Below, piece after piece: positions 43,393-53,072 of a DNA stretch of 64,000 bases. The position numbers and the translations under genes are program-made. Source of the DNA: Luteirhabdus salina (GTDB lineage: Bacteria > Bacteroidota > Bacteroidia > Flavobacteriales > Flavobacteriaceae); the NCBI GenBank assembly GCA_025384855.1, contig JALAHT010000001.1:1245064-1309063 (forward strand). The letters run 5' to 3'. Each line of letters opens with the position of its first letter. Position 1 is the stretch's first letter. The notes below the pieces were generated by a model that was given only the letters and a program-made list of their open reading frames with translations, was not told the origin of the DNA and did not search any database.

Positions 43393-46329
43393 TTAAAAGT
43401 TTACGTTTAGGTGGAAGTACATTTGTCTCGCCGTGGGGAAGGGGGTAACTTCAATACCATTTGATAAGCCAGCGCCTCCATTTACGGAAACTTCTGGGTC
43501 ATAACTACTATAATCTGTAATGGTAATTAAGTTGCGGCCTGACACACCAATTTTGATTGATTCTACCACGGAACCAAAAGCTGTTTTTACGGCTTTGGTT
43601 GGCAATCTATAGTACAATGCAGCTTCTCTTAATCTTATATAGCTTGCGTCTTCAACAAATCGCTCTGCATTTGCCGGCGTATCAAGTCTAGCTTGTCCTT
43701 CAGGAGTGTTTAGATCGGGTGTCGTTTGGCCCAAATCGGTTAAGTATTCCGAAAGGTTAAGGTTCTCCTGACCTTCTTTCCATTGCCATAGAAAAGAAAG
43801 GTCAAACTGTCCAAACAAGGTGATGTTATTGTTCCACGCCATTTGGAAATCAGGCTCTACGTTTCCAACCTGTCTTAGCTCTCCGTCGATGTTACCCACC
43901 AATTGGGTCACCGGCTGTCCCTCTTCAATATAAATAGTTCCCAGTCCTGTACCAAATCCAGCGCCAGGTTGCGCAAAAGCGGGAACGTCTAGTCGGGTTA
44001 TTTCCGAACGGTTTTGGTAAAACTGTAATCTAGTATTCCAACGAAAGCGATCCGCACGAATTACATCGGCACTTAGTGCTAATTCAATACCATAGTTTTT
44101 TAAGTCAGCAAGGTTAGTCGTTTCTGTAGTAAAACCCGAAGAAGAAGGTAATTGACGCGTAAGTATAAGATCGTCAACAGTTTTATTATAGTAAGTGGCT
44201 TCTAGTCTTATTCGATTGTTAAGCGCACCTACATCAAATCCTACCTCGAATTCTTTAGCAGTCTCCGGTTCAATATTAGGATCTCCTTTTTGGCCGGCAA
44301 GGGTTTGTCCAACAGGTCCATCAGCAACCACTGTACTGGTGTAACTTGTAAATGTTGAACCAAAACCAGCTGGGTTACCCGTTTCACCATAGGCTGCTCG
44401 AAGTTTCAACTGGTTAAGAGCCTCAAGCCCCCAGAAATCCATGTTGGCCAAATTTACTGCCAAGGAAGCTTTGGGAAATCCATACAGTTCATTTGGATCG
44501 CCATTACGAGTAGATTTATCTAAGCGATATCCTACAGTTGCGATAAATTGATCGCGGTAATTACCCTCAACTTGTCCAAAATATCCAAAATCTTCTTCTT
44601 CAGATAGGAACTGGCTAATTGCTTGCGTTGAAGAATTCTGAACATTCGTCTGGCCTGCTAACAAACCGGAGCCACGACTTAGAACGGTATTCGCATCCTG
44701 ATAAAGGTAGGTAATACCGGCTTGTGTGGTTAAATCTAAATCGCCCTCAAGTGTCGTATGGTCCCAAACCAACGCAGCTTGTGAGTTTACTTGTGTAAAA
44801 TTGTTTTTACCAACAGCAATGAAACCTGGGTTTTCAGTACCAAGTTGCGCTTGATGCGTTTCTGGAACATACACATATGTTTCGTTTGCGAGGTAATCCA
44901 AACCTCCGCTAATATTAAATCTCAATCGATTCACATCGGTATCAAGAATATTTGTGTTCAGGCTTAGACCTTGAATAATTCTGTTATTGCTGTCTTCATT
45001 TTTTGCTTGATCTCTAACGAATATAGGATTCCCGGAATAGTTAGGGTTATTTGGGTAGTTGCCATTTTCATCTGGGAACAAATTGTTCCATGGTCTTGTA
45101 AATGCTAATGTGTAACCATAGCTTAGCCCACCGTCATTTTCATTTCCAGTAAAGGAACGGCTTGAGCTACTCTCTACATAATTTGTAGTCGAAGTTAAGC
45201 TGAAGGTCTCTGAGATTTTGTGTTCTATATTGGCACGCAACGATAGTCGCTCGAATCCAGTATTTTTTATAATACCCTCTTCATCACGAAAACTACCACC
45301 AACATAAAATTGTGTCTTTTCGTTTCCGCCATTGGCACTTAAGCGCGTTTCGGTTATGAGCCCATCATTTCCATAAATGATATCTTCAAAATCATATAAT
45401 TCACCTCTTTCAGCAATCGTTGCTAGAAATTTATCTCTTTCATCAGGCCCAAAGACTTCTTCAACAATGGCAGCTGTCCAAGGTCGCATCCCTAGTCTAT
45501 TGCTAATACTTTGAACTCCGACATCTTGTGCAAAGTTTACTTTCGTGCGACCGCGCTTTCCTCGTTTTGTAGTGATAATAATTACACCAGCATTACCACG
45601 CTGTCCATAAATAGCTGCTGCTGAAGAACCTTTCAATATCTCAATATTTTCAATATCATTTGGATCTAAATCGGCTAGTCTATTACCAGAGTTTTCTTCG
45701 TTTGCAGAGTTGGCTCCAGACGCAAAGCGTAAACCAGAAGGCACCTCGCGATTATTAATATATACACCATCTACAATAATTAGTGGCTGGTTATTACCAT
45801 TAATCGATGAAATACCACGAAGGCGTAAGGCAAAACCACCACCGGGAGCTCCAGAAGTGGAAGTGATATTTACCCCCGCAACTTTTCCATAGAGGGCTCC
45901 ATCTACGGTAGATTGTCCAGTTGTTCCTACCAATTCCTCTGAAGAAACACTGGATACGGCATTGGCGGCATTTGAACGTTTAATAGATGTTGCAAGTCCG
46001 GTAACTACAACTTCTTCTAATGCTTCTGTCGATTCTACAAGTGTAACTTGAACTGGATTGGTATTTCCTACTTCTTGTGTGAAAGTTTCATAACCCAAGG
46101 AAGAAAACGCTAGCGTAACTGGTAAGTTATCTACCGTTATAGAAAAATTACCTTCGATATCAGTAGTAGTACCATTGGAAGTCCCTTCTTCAATTACATT
46201 GGCGAAAGGCACGACATCTCCATCGGCGCTATTCACTGTTCCGGTAATTGTTTGCTGGGCATAAAATATACCGGGCAGCAAAAATAAAAATAGCAGGAAA
46301 AGCCTGCCTTTGTTGTCGAATTGTTTCAT
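43393..46329 (-). CDS. SusC/RagA-family TonB-linked outer-membrane protein
   Basis: 978 residues. Signal peptide (about 1-24), carboxypeptidase-regulatory-like domain (about 27-105, VTGTV-type start TITGTVNSADG), plug domain with SusC signature LRGISSINGNNQPLIIVDGV (about 167-186), and a 22-strand barrel ending in YFHLNVNF. It imports a ligand captured by SusD using TonB/ExbB/ExbD energy. Promoter box TAGCTTTA at 46356-46349, and a perfect 12-bp palindrome AACAATATTGTT at 46406-46417, about 50 bp further upstream. Confidence 0.94.
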   Translation of the reverse strand: MKQFDNKGRLFLLFLFLLPGIFYAQQTITGTVNSADGDVVPFANVIEEGTSNGTTTDIEGNFSITVDNLPVTLAFSSLGYETFTQEVGNTNPVQVTLVESTEALEEVVVTGLATSIKRSNAANAVSSVSSEELVGTTGQSTVDGALYGKVAGVNITSTSGAPGGGFALRLRGISSINGNNQPLIIVDGVYINNREVPSGLRFASGANSANEENSGNRLADLDPNDIENIEILKGSSAAAIYGQRGNAGVIIITTKRGKRGRTKVNFAQDVGVQSISNRLGMRPWTAAIVEEVFGPDERDKFLATIAERGELYDFEDIIYGNDGLITETRLSANGGNEKTQFYVGGSFRDEEGIIKNTGFERLSLRANIEHKISETFSLTSTTNYVESSSSRSFTGNENDGGLSYGYTLAFTRPWNNLFPDENGNYPNNPNYSGNPIFVRDQAKNEDSNNRIIQGLSLNTNILDTDVNRLRFNISGGLDYLANETYVYVPETHQAQLGTENPGFIAVGKNNFTQVNSQAALVWDHTTLEGDLDLTTQAGITYLYQDANTVLSRGSGLLAGQTNVQNSSTQAISQFLSEEEDFGYFGQVEGNYRDQFIATVGYRLDKSTRNGDPNELYGFPKASLAVNLANMDFWGLEALNQLKLRAAYGETGNPAGFGSTFTSYTSTVVADGPVGQTLAGQKGDPNIEPETAKEFEVGFDVGALNNRIRLEATYYNKTVDDLILTRQLPSSSGFTTETTNLADLKNYGIELALSADVIRADRFRWNTRLQFYQNRSEITRLDVPAFAQPGAGFGTGLGTIYIEEGQPVTQLVGNIDGELRQVGNVEPDFQMAWNNNITLFGQFDLSFLWQWKEGQENLNLSEYLTDLGQTTPDLNTPEGQARLDTPANAERFVEDASYIRLREAALYYRLPTKAVKTAFGSVVESIKIGVSGRNLITITDYSSYDPEVSVNGGAGLSNGIEVTPFPTARQMYFHLNVNF

Positions 46330-46405
46330 AATAGTTAAGGTTTTGTTATAAAGCTAAAATAATAAAGAAATATCTGATAAAACGATAAAAAATAATGCCT
46401 TTATC

Positions 46406-46417
46406 AACAATATTGTT
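46406..46417. promoter_or_regulatory. 12-bp palindrome upstream of susC
   Basis: AACAATATTGTT is perfectly self-complementary and sits about 50 bp upstream of the susC -7 box and 60 bp upstream of the aspS box. It may be an operator; in AT-rich DNA a chance palindrome is possible. Confidence 0.35.
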
Positions 46418-46476
46418 AACGAGTCTTTCGCTTGTCAATATTCCGCCGAATCAATATTCATCTAGTTTGAACTTAC

Positions 46477-46484
46477 TATCTTTG
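46477..46484 (+). promoter_or_regulatory. -7 promoter box (TATCTTTG) for aspS
   Basis: Exact TANNTTTG match 30 nt before the ATG at 46515. Confidence 0.6.
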
Positions 46485-46514
46485 CCGTTTTAGAAGTCAT
46501 TAAACAATACAAAC

Positions 46515-48272
46515 ATGGGGTACAGAACGCATACCAATGGTGAATTGAGAGCCGAAAATATCGGTGAAACCGTAACCCTTTCAGGATGGGTACAGAAAAT
46601 TCGGGATAAAGGATTTATGATTTGGGTCGATTTACGCGATCGCTACGGTATCACGCAGCTTATTTTTGATGAAGAGCGTACGTCTAAGGATGTCATGGAA
46701 ATCGCTTCGGGACTTGGGCGTGAATTCGTCATTCAGGTGAAAGGTGACGTTATCGAACGGGAAAGTAAAAACCCCAACATGAATACCGGCGATATTGAAA
46801 TTCTCGTTTCTGAAATTGAAGTCTTGAATGCTTCCCTTACGCCTCCCTTCACTATTGAAAAGGAAACCGATGGAGGCGAGGATCTTCGAATGAAGTATCG
46901 ATATCTGGATATCCGTCGAGCCCCTGTTCGAAATAACCTAATGTTTCGCCACAAGGTAACCATGGCCGTTCGAAATTACCTTTCCGATATGGATTTCATC
47001 GAAGTGGAAACGCCATACCTTATTAAGTCTACACCTGAAGGAGCTCGTGACTTTGTTGTGCCTTCTCGTATGAATGAAGGGCAGTTCTATGCACTTCCAC
47101 AGTCACCCCAAACCTTTAAACAATTGTTGATGGTGGGTGGAATGGATAAATACTTTCAGATTGTGAAGTGTTTCCGCGATGAAGACCTACGTGCCGACCG
47201 TCAACCGGAATTTACGCAAATCGACTGCGAGATGGCGTTTATAGAACAAGAAGATATTCTGCAAACCTTTGAAGGACTTACGCGCCATCTTCTAAAGGAA
47301 ATCAATGGTGTTACGGTCGATGAATTTCCGCGTATGACGTATGATGAAGCCATTCGGAAATATGGAAACGATAAGCCGGATATTCGCTTCGGAATGGAAT
47401 TTGGCGAATTGAATGAAGTAGCCCAACACAAGGATTTCAATGTTTTCAATAGTGCCGAATTGGTAGTTGGAATTGCAATTCCCGGTGGAAACGAATACAG
47501 TCGAAAGGATATCGATAAACTGATCGATTGGGTGAAGCGCCCTCAAGTGGGAGCAAAGGGAATGGTCTATGTTCGTTGTAATGATGATGGTTCGTATAAA
47601 TCTTCTGTCGACAAATTTTACGAGGCAGAGGACTTAGCAAAATGGGCTGAAAATACCGGCGCCAAAGCAGGCGATCTAATCTGTGTGCTTTCTGGCGATG
47701 CTTCACAAACCAGAGCACAACTCAGTGCGCTTAGAATGGAAATGGCCACACGACTTGGACTTCGTAAATCAGATGAATTTGCACCGCTCTGGGTTATCGA
47801 CTTTCCCTTATTGGAATGGGATGAGGAAACCGAGCGATATCATGCCATGCACCACCCCTTCACCTCTCCAAAACCGGGTCAGATGGAGTTGTTAAAAACT
47901 GATCCGAGTGCCGTTAAGGCGAATGCCTACGATTTGGTACTAAACGGAAACGAAATTGGAGGTGGTTCCATTCGTATTTTCGATAAGGAAATTCAGTCAA
48001 AAATGTTCGATTATCTAGGGTTCACGAAGGAAGAGGCAAAAGCGCAGTTTGGCTTTTTAATGGATGCCTTTCAGTACGGAGCGCCACCGCACGGCGGAAT
48101 CGCTTTTGGTTTGGATAGATTGGTGGCTATTTTGGGCGGACAGGAAACGATTCGCGATTTTATCGCATTTCCGAAGAATAACGCTGGTCGCGACGTTATG
48201 ATCGATGCGCCTGCTGTATTGGATGAAGAGCAGTTGGAAGAGCTTCATTTGAAAGTTACGGCGCAACCGTAA
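46515..48272 (+). CDS. aspS: Aspartyl-tRNA synthetase
   Basis: 585 residues, bacterial-type class IIb synthetase. OB-fold anticodon domain (about 1-105, with [14 protein letters not shown]), motif 1 around FIEVETPYL, motif 2 [16 protein letters not shown] (about 217-232), a GAD-type insertion (about 290-400) and motif 3 [13 protein letters not shown] near 530-542. Whether it is discriminating or also charges tRNA-Asn cannot be told from this window. Confidence 0.97.
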   Translation: MGYRTHTNGELRAENIGETVTLSGWVQKIRDKGFMIWVDLRDRYGITQLIFDEERTSKDVMEIASGLGREFVIQVKGDVIERESKNPNMNTGDIEILVSEIEVLNASLTPPFTIEKETDGGEDLRMKYRYLDIRRAPVRNNLMFRHKVTMAVRNYLSDMDFIEVETPYLIKSTPEGARDFVVPSRMNEGQFYALPQSPQTFKQLLMVGGMDKYFQIVKCFRDEDLRADRQPEFTQIDCEMAFIEQEDILQTFEGLTRHLLKEINGVTVDEFPRMTYDEAIRKYGNDKPDIRFGMEFGELNEVAQHKDFNVFNSAELVVGIAIPGGNEYSRKDIDKLIDWVKRPQVGAKGMVYVRCNDDGSYKSSVDKFYEAEDLAKWAENTGAKAGDLICVLSGDASQTRAQLSALRMEMATRLGLRKSDEFAPLWVIDFPLLEWDEETERYHAMHHPFTSPKPGQMELLKTDPSAVKANAYDLVLNGNEIGGGSIRIFDKEIQSKMFDYLGFTKEEAKAQFGFLMDAFQYGAPPHGGIAFGLDRLVAILGGQETIRDFIAFPKNNAGRDVMIDAPAVLDEEQLEELHLKVTAQP

Positions 48273-48318
48273 ACGAAATACAGTGTAATGGTTTTGAGTT
48301 AATCGGTATCTTTATCGT

Positions 48319-50127
48319 ATGGCGAATACCGCACCCATAGTGTCGAAATTTTTGAAGTGGCGCTATCGCCATATTTCACAAAAGAACTTCGTCTTTTTTC
48401 TTAGTGGAATTGTAGGGCTGTTAGCTGGGATTTTGGCCGTAACCCTAAAAAATATCACGTTTTCACTTCAATCCTTTATCGAACACGTGGTATTGGAAAC
48501 CAAACATGGATTGTATTTTGTTATTCCTATTGTTGGGTTAGCCATTGTTTTTCTACTGAAGAAATATCTTTTCGTAAAACCACTTCGACCCGAAACCCCC
48601 GATTTTATAAAGCGTTCCATTCCGATGCTGCTGTATTCCCTTTTTCGACAAAAGGGGTTGGTTTCTATCAGATTGCTCTATCGTACATTGATTTTAGCAC
48701 CGTTAACAGTAGGTTTTGGTGGTTCTGTTGGGTTACTTGGTCCAGCCATAACCTCTGGGGCTTCTCTTAGTTCTAATTTAGGACGATTTCTTCATGTCGA
48801 TAAGAAAACGAGGACACTTTTAATTGCTTGTGCAACGTCTGGAGCCATGGCCTCAATGTTTAAATCGCCTATTGCCGCTGTTGTGTTTGCAGTGGAAGTA
48901 TTTAGCTTAGACCTCACGTTTGCATCGTTATTACCATTGTTGATTGCCTCCATTTCTTCCGTGTTAACGTCTTATTTCTTTTTAGGTGAAGAGGTCTTGT
49001 TCAGTGCTACGGTATTGAAATCGTTTCATATTTCTGATACCTTGTTTTATGTCGCATTAGGATTGGGAACGGGAATCGCATCTATCTACTTCACCAGAAG
49101 CTATTTTGCCATTTACGATATTTTCGATCGGTTAAAGTCGCCCTTTGCGAGATTGATGGTCGGGGGTGTCGCTATAGGTGCCTTGCTCTACTTTATTCCT
49201 CCACTTTATGGGGAAGGGATCAGTTTTACCACAGCTTTGCTGGAAGGGAATCATTTAAAAGCCTTAGGGAGTACTCCATTTGATGCCTATTCCGATTCAA
49301 TTTGGGTTGTTATCGCCCTGTTGATAGGCTTCACCATATTTAAGGCGATTGCCATGACTACTACGTTTGCAGCGGGTGGGGTAGGAGGTGTTATCATTCC
49401 AACGATGGTGATGGGAAGTGCCTTGGGGAATGTCTTTGCAAAAGTACTGAACAATCTCGGTCTTGGTTTTGAAGTATCGGAAGTAAACTTCACCTTGGTC
49501 GGGATGGCAGGTTTGATGGCGGGCGTTGTGAATGCTCCCTTAACCGCTATTTTTCTAATTGCTGAAATTACGGGTGGCTACGCGCTTTTTGTTCCCCTGA
49601 TGATTACGGTGGCTATTAGCTTTATGATTTCAAAAAATACTATGGAGCACAGCATATTTACGCGTGAATTGGCAATGAGGGATGCTTTGTTAACCTACGA
49701 TCGCGACAGAAATGCATTGTTGCTATTGGAGTTCGATAAAATAATCGAGCACAACTTTGTGACAGTTCCCCCCGATATGCCTTTAGGTGAAATATTAACC
49801 CATGCAGTCGCTAATTCGAATAGGAATTTGTATCCTGTAGTAAATGAAGAAAAGAAGTTTCTTGGTGTTATTTTTCTGAATGATTTGCGCAAGATAATGT
49901 TCGATTCCACTCTGTATGATAAAATAACCGCTAAGGAATTGATGGAGAATGCCCCAGCATTGCTATTTTACAATCAAGATAGCATGAATGAAATTATGGC
50001 AAAATTTGAGAAAAGCGGTGCTTGGAACTTACCCGTAATTAAAGAAGGAAGGTACCATGGCTTTATTTCCAAATCGAAATTATTGACCGCATACCGACGA
50101 AAACTAGTTGATTTTACAAGACAATGA
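48319..50127 (+). CDS. ClC-family chloride channel with C-terminal CBS pair
   Basis: 602 residues. ClC membrane core (about 25-455) followed by two CBS domains (about 475-595), which commonly bind nucleotides. The anion-path motif that normally contains the gating glutamate (G-R/K-E-G-P) reads GSVGLLGP here, with Leu140 at the glutamate position; the second, proton-side glutamate position after FAVE is Val. The later tyrosine motif survives in GGYALF. Loss of both glutamates predicts a passive anion channel and not a proton-coupled exchanger. The box TATCTTTA (48307-48314) ends 4 nt before the ATG. Confidence 0.92.
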   Translation: MANTAPIVSKFLKWRYRHISQKNFVFFLSGIVGLLAGILAVTLKNITFSLQSFIEHVVLETKHGLYFVIPIVGLAIVFLLKKYLFVKPLRPETPDFIKRSIPMLLYSLFRQKGLVSIRLLYRTLILAPLTVGFGGSVGLLGPAITSGASLSSNLGRFLHVDKKTRTLLIACATSGAMASMFKSPIAAVVFAVEVFSLDLTFASLLPLLIASISSVLTSYFFLGEEVLFSATVLKSFHISDTLFYVALGLGTGIASIYFTRSYFAIYDIFDRLKSPFARLMVGGVAIGALLYFIPPLYGEGISFTTALLEGNHLKALGSTPFDAYSDSIWVVIALLIGFTIFKAIAMTTTFAAGGVGGVIIPTMVMGSALGNVFAKVLNNLGLGFEVSEVNFTLVGMAGLMAGVVNAPLTAIFLIAEITGGYALFVPLMITVAISFMISKNTMEHSIFTRELAMRDALLTYDRDRNALLLLEFDKIIEHNFVTVPPDMPLGEILTHAVANSNRNLYPVVNEEKKFLGVIFLNDLRKIMFDSTLYDKITAKELMENAPALLFYNQDSMNEIMAKFEKSGAWNLPVIKEGRYHGFISKSKLLTAYRRKLVDFTRQ

Positions 50128-50369
50128 GAGCAGTATTGATAATTTTATTCCTATTGATAGTTGGGACTGCCATTTTTGGCTTCTATATAAGAGCTGAAGA
50201 TTATACAACTGGCGAATTGTGCATTGGTGCTTCAATAGCTGCATTATTTTTTGCCTGGATGCCTTTATTTATCTACCACCGATGGCGAAAACGCAATTTC
50301 AAAGACTATATGTTGACCAAGGAAAATCTTGATAAAATGCGTAATCACAACAAGGAAAAGGACTTATAG
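50124..50369 (+). CDS. Small two-helix membrane protein
   Basis: 81 residues with two hydrophobic helices (about 2-22 and 33-52) and a basic C-terminal tail rich in Lys, Arg and Asn. No family recognised. The ATGA overlap with the ClC gene shows cotranscription and coupled translation, so it may act with the channel. Confidence 0.72.
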   Translation: MRAVLIILFLLIVGTAIFGFYIRAEDYTTGELCIGASIAALFFAWMPLFIYHRWRKRNFKDYMLTKENLDKMRNHNKEKDL

Positions 50370-50462
50370 GTCAGGTGTCTCCAAAAATTTTTACACTTTT
50401 TTAACATTTCAGTCAATAAATACCGTACCTTTACCCATTATTAATTTATTTTTTTATTTACA

Positions 50463-50657
50463 ATGGAAGGAACAGTTAAGTTTTTTAATGAATCTAAAGG
50501 GTACGGTTTTATCACTAATGATGAAACTGGTAAGGACATATTCGTTCATGTTACCGGATTAAATGGGGAAGCCCTTAATGAAGGTGATAAGGTAGAATAT
50601 GTTGAAGAAGAAGGTCGCAAAGGAATGGTGGCTGCCCAAGTTCGGGTAATTCACTAG
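50463..50657 (+). CDS. Cold-shock-domain protein
   Basis: 64 residues, a single cold-shock OB-fold. Both RNA-binding motifs are intact: KGYGFI (about 12-17) and DIFVHV (about 25-30). Binds single-stranded RNA/DNA and acts as an RNA chaperone. A box TACCTTTA (50426-50433) lies 29 nt before the ATG, so the leader is short, unlike the long cold-sensing leader of E. coli cspA. Followed by a strong terminator. Confidence 0.95.
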   Translation: MEGTVKFFNESKGYGFITNDETGKDIFVHVTGLNGEALNEGDKVEYVEEEGRKGMVAAQVRVIH

Positions 50658-50689
50658 TGTATATATACTACTAACCATCAGAAAGAACC

Positions 50690-50716
50690 ATCCCCCAATC
50701 TTGGGGGATTTTTTAT
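50690..50716 (+). terminator. Terminator of the cold-shock gene
   Basis: 9-bp stem ATCCCCCAA/TTGGGGGAT with a 2-nt loop and a T-run; also between convergent genes. Confidence 0.9.
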
Positions 50717-50734
50717 GTCATAAAGTAAAGAATG

Positions 50735-51184
50735 CTAATTAAGATTTCGACGTTCAATAAAGAAGCGCTTCACTAGCTGCGAAGCCTCCTCGGCCATAAC
50801 ACCACCAATCATTTTTGTTTTGGGGTGAAGGGAGGTTCCCATTGCAATACAACCACGCTGTTCATCGCGTGCACCATACACGATTTTAGAAATCTGACTC
50901 CAAAATAAGGCACCTGCACACATTTGGCAAGGTTCGAGCGTAACATACAAGGTGCAATCTTGAAGATATTTGCCTCCTAGGTAATTAGCAGCAGCCGTGA
51001 TAGCTTGCATTTCGGCGTGTGCCGTAACATCATTCAAGGTTTCGGTCAAATTATGCGCTCTTGCAATAATTTGATTATTGATTACTACCACCGCTCCAAC
51101 AGGAACCTCGCCCTTCTCGAAAGCGATCTCGGCTTCCTGCAAGGCACGTTTCATAAAATAGTCGTCGTCAAAGGGCTTTATCAT
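50735..51184 (-). CDS. Nucleoside deaminase (TadA/CodA-type)
   Basis: 149 residues. Zinc deaminase motifs HAEMQAI (His zinc ligand and catalytic Glu, about 61-67) and PCQMCAGA (two Cys ligands). This is the fold of tRNA adenosine deaminase TadA, which makes inosine at wobble position 34; guanine deaminase is an alternative. As the only deaminase in the window, tadA is the likeliest role. The frame is open to 51250, but an exact promoter box (51218-51211) lies inside that extension, so the ATG at 51184 is chosen. Confidence 0.88.
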   Translation of the reverse strand: MIKPFDDDYFMKRALQEAEIAFEKGEVPVGAVVVINNQIIARAHNLTETLNDVTAHAEMQAITAAANYLGGKYLQDCTLYVTLEPCQMCAGALFWSQISKIVYGARDEQRGCIAMGTSLHPKTKMIGGVMAEEASQLVKRFFIERRNLN

Positions 51185-51210
51185 CGGTAGTAGTTCAGTC
51201 TCTGAAGTCT

Positions 51211-51218
51211 CAAAAATA
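51211..51218 (-). promoter_or_regulatory. -7 promoter box (TATTTTTG) for the deaminase gene
   Basis: Exact TANNTTTG match on the minus strand, 26 nt before the ATG at 51184. Confidence 0.6.
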
Positions 51219-51244
51219 CGATTTTGAAACAGTATCTTTACGGC

Positions 51245-53020
51245 GTGCAACAGAAGATTTTAGATAGTATTCACGATCCGAAAGACCTGCGAAAGGTTCC
51301 GGCCGAGCAGTTACCTGAATTGGCAAAGGAATTACGCGATTTCATCATAAATATTGTCGCAACCAAGGAAGGACATCTTGGAGCGAGTTTAGGCGTAGTG
51401 GAACTTACCCTAGCCTTGCATTATGTGTTTAACACACCTGACGATTTGTTGGTATGGGATGTAGGGCATCAAGCCTATGGCCATAAAATTCTGACAGGGC
51501 GAAGGGATGTTTTTCATACCAATCGGCAATGGAATGGAATTAGTGGTTTTCCCAAACGCGAGGAATCTATATACGATACTTTCGGAACAGGTCATAGCAG
51601 TACATCCATATCGGCTGCCTTAGGAATGGCGATTGCATCACGGCTACAAGGAAATACAGAGAGACAGCATATTGCTGTAGTGGGTGATGCCTCTATTGCC
51701 AGTGGAATGGCTTTTGAAGCGTTGAATCATGCGGGAGTGAGCAACACCAATCTTTTGGTCATTTTGAACGATAATGCCATTGGCATCGACCCCAGTGTCG
51801 GAGCACTAAAGGAATATTTGTCAAAGTCCTCTGTTGAAAACGTACCGAATTCTGAAAATATCTTTGAAGCCTTGCAATTTGAATATACCGGACCAATAGA
51901 TGGCCACGACATTCATAAGCTAATCGATGTACTATCGAAACTCAAGGAGACAGATGGGCCCAAAGTGTTGCACGTAATCACTAAAAAAGGAAAGGGGTTG
52001 AAGCAGGCTGAAGAGCACCAAATCACCTACCATGCTCCGGGAAGATTTGATGCAAAAACAGGCGATCTTCTTCCGAAGACTAATGAAAAACAGCCACCTA
52101 AATTTCAAGATGTATTCGGTAAGACCCTAGTGGAATTGGCGCAGAAGAATGAAAAGATAATTGGCATTACACCCGCAATGCCTACGGGAAGTTCTCTAAA
52201 ATACATGATGGATGCTTTTCCCAACCGAGCCTTCGATGTGGGGATTGCGGAACAACATGCAGTTACGCTGGCTGCTGGAATGGCCACACAGGGCTTTCGA
52301 GTGTACTGTACGATTTATGCAACTTTTCTTCAACGTGCCTACGATCAAGTAATCCATGACGTTTGCCTTCAGAAGTTGCCAGTTGTATTTTGCTTGGACA
52401 GAGCAGGATTGGTAGGAGCCGATGGGGCTACACATCACGGAATTTTCGACATAGCATTTTTACGTGGTATTCCGAGTCTAAGGATTATTGCGCCAGGCGA
52501 CGAAATTGCCCTTCGGAATATGTTATATACGGTTCAGGACTATACCGAAGGTCCGATAGCAATTCGCTATCCACGAGGCCGAGGATGGAATGTTGATTGG
52601 CAGTTGCCTTTTTCTACGATAGATATAGGAAAAATTGAAAAGTTGAAAGAAGGAACCGAGTTAGCTATCATCTCGGTTGGCACCATGAAAAAGAATGTGG
52701 AAGAAAGCTTATCGGGGGAAGTGTTCCGTGATAGAGTTGCTCATTTCGATTTGGTTTCGGTGAAACCTTTGGATTTCGATATGTTGAATATGATATTCAA
52801 AAATTTTGAAAAGGTAATTACGGTTGAAGACGGTGTGATAAAAGGTGGTGTAGGGGAAGCAATTCAGGCGCATAGCGTCAACAAAGGTTACATAGGCGTC
52901 ATTAGAGTTTTAGGGATTCCAGATCGTTTTCCACAACATGGGACAGTTCAGGAGCTACAGGATTGGGCGGGAATTTCTTCAGAAAAAATAAAGCAAGAAA
53001 TTATGGCTCTACTACCATAA
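51245..53020 (+). CDS. dxs: 1-deoxy-D-xylulose-5-phosphate synthase
   Basis: 591 residues, thiamine-diphosphate enzyme that condenses pyruvate and glyceraldehyde 3-phosphate, the first step of the MEP isoprenoid pathway. Seen: VATKEGHLGASLG (near 45), cofactor motif VVGDASIASGMAFE with ILNDN after it, and the transketolase-like pyrimidine and C-terminal domains (IAEQHAVTLAAGMA). The frame is open to a TTG at 51224, but a 7/8 promoter box (TATCTTTA, 51233-51240) lies between, so the GTG at 51245 is preferred; TTG remains possible. The message would be nearly leaderless. Confidence 0.95.
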   Translation: MQQKILDSIHDPKDLRKVPAEQLPELAKELRDFIINIVATKEGHLGASLGVVELTLALHYVFNTPDDLLVWDVGHQAYGHKILTGRRDVFHTNRQWNGISGFPKREESIYDTFGTGHSSTSISAALGMAIASRLQGNTERQHIAVVGDASIASGMAFEALNHAGVSNTNLLVILNDNAIGIDPSVGALKEYLSKSSVENVPNSENIFEALQFEYTGPIDGHDIHKLIDVLSKLKETDGPKVLHVITKKGKGLKQAEEHQITYHAPGRFDAKTGDLLPKTNEKQPPKFQDVFGKTLVELAQKNEKIIGITPAMPTGSSLKYMMDAFPNRAFDVGIAEQHAVTLAAGMATQGFRVYCTIYATFLQRAYDQVIHDVCLQKLPVVFCLDRAGLVGADGATHHGIFDIAFLRGIPSLRIIAPGDEIALRNMLYTVQDYTEGPIAIRYPRGRGWNVDWQLPFSTIDIGKIEKLKEGTELAIISVGTMKKNVEESLSGEVFRDRVAHFDLVSVKPLDFDMLNMIFKNFEKVITVEDGVIKGGVGEAIQAHSVNKGYIGVIRVLGIPDRFPQHGTVQELQDWAGISSEKIKQEIMALLP

Positions 53021-53023
53021 AAA

Positions 53024-53048
53024 AAAGCCGCTTTGTTCAAGCGGCTTT
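53024..53048. terminator. Bidirectional terminator between dxs and the M36 protease gene
   Basis: 10-bp stem AAAGCCGCTT/AAGCGGCTTT with a 5-nt loop, flanked by A-run and T-rich sequence. Confidence 0.92.
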
Positions 53049-53072
53049 CTCTTTTCAATAGAAAATAAAAAC

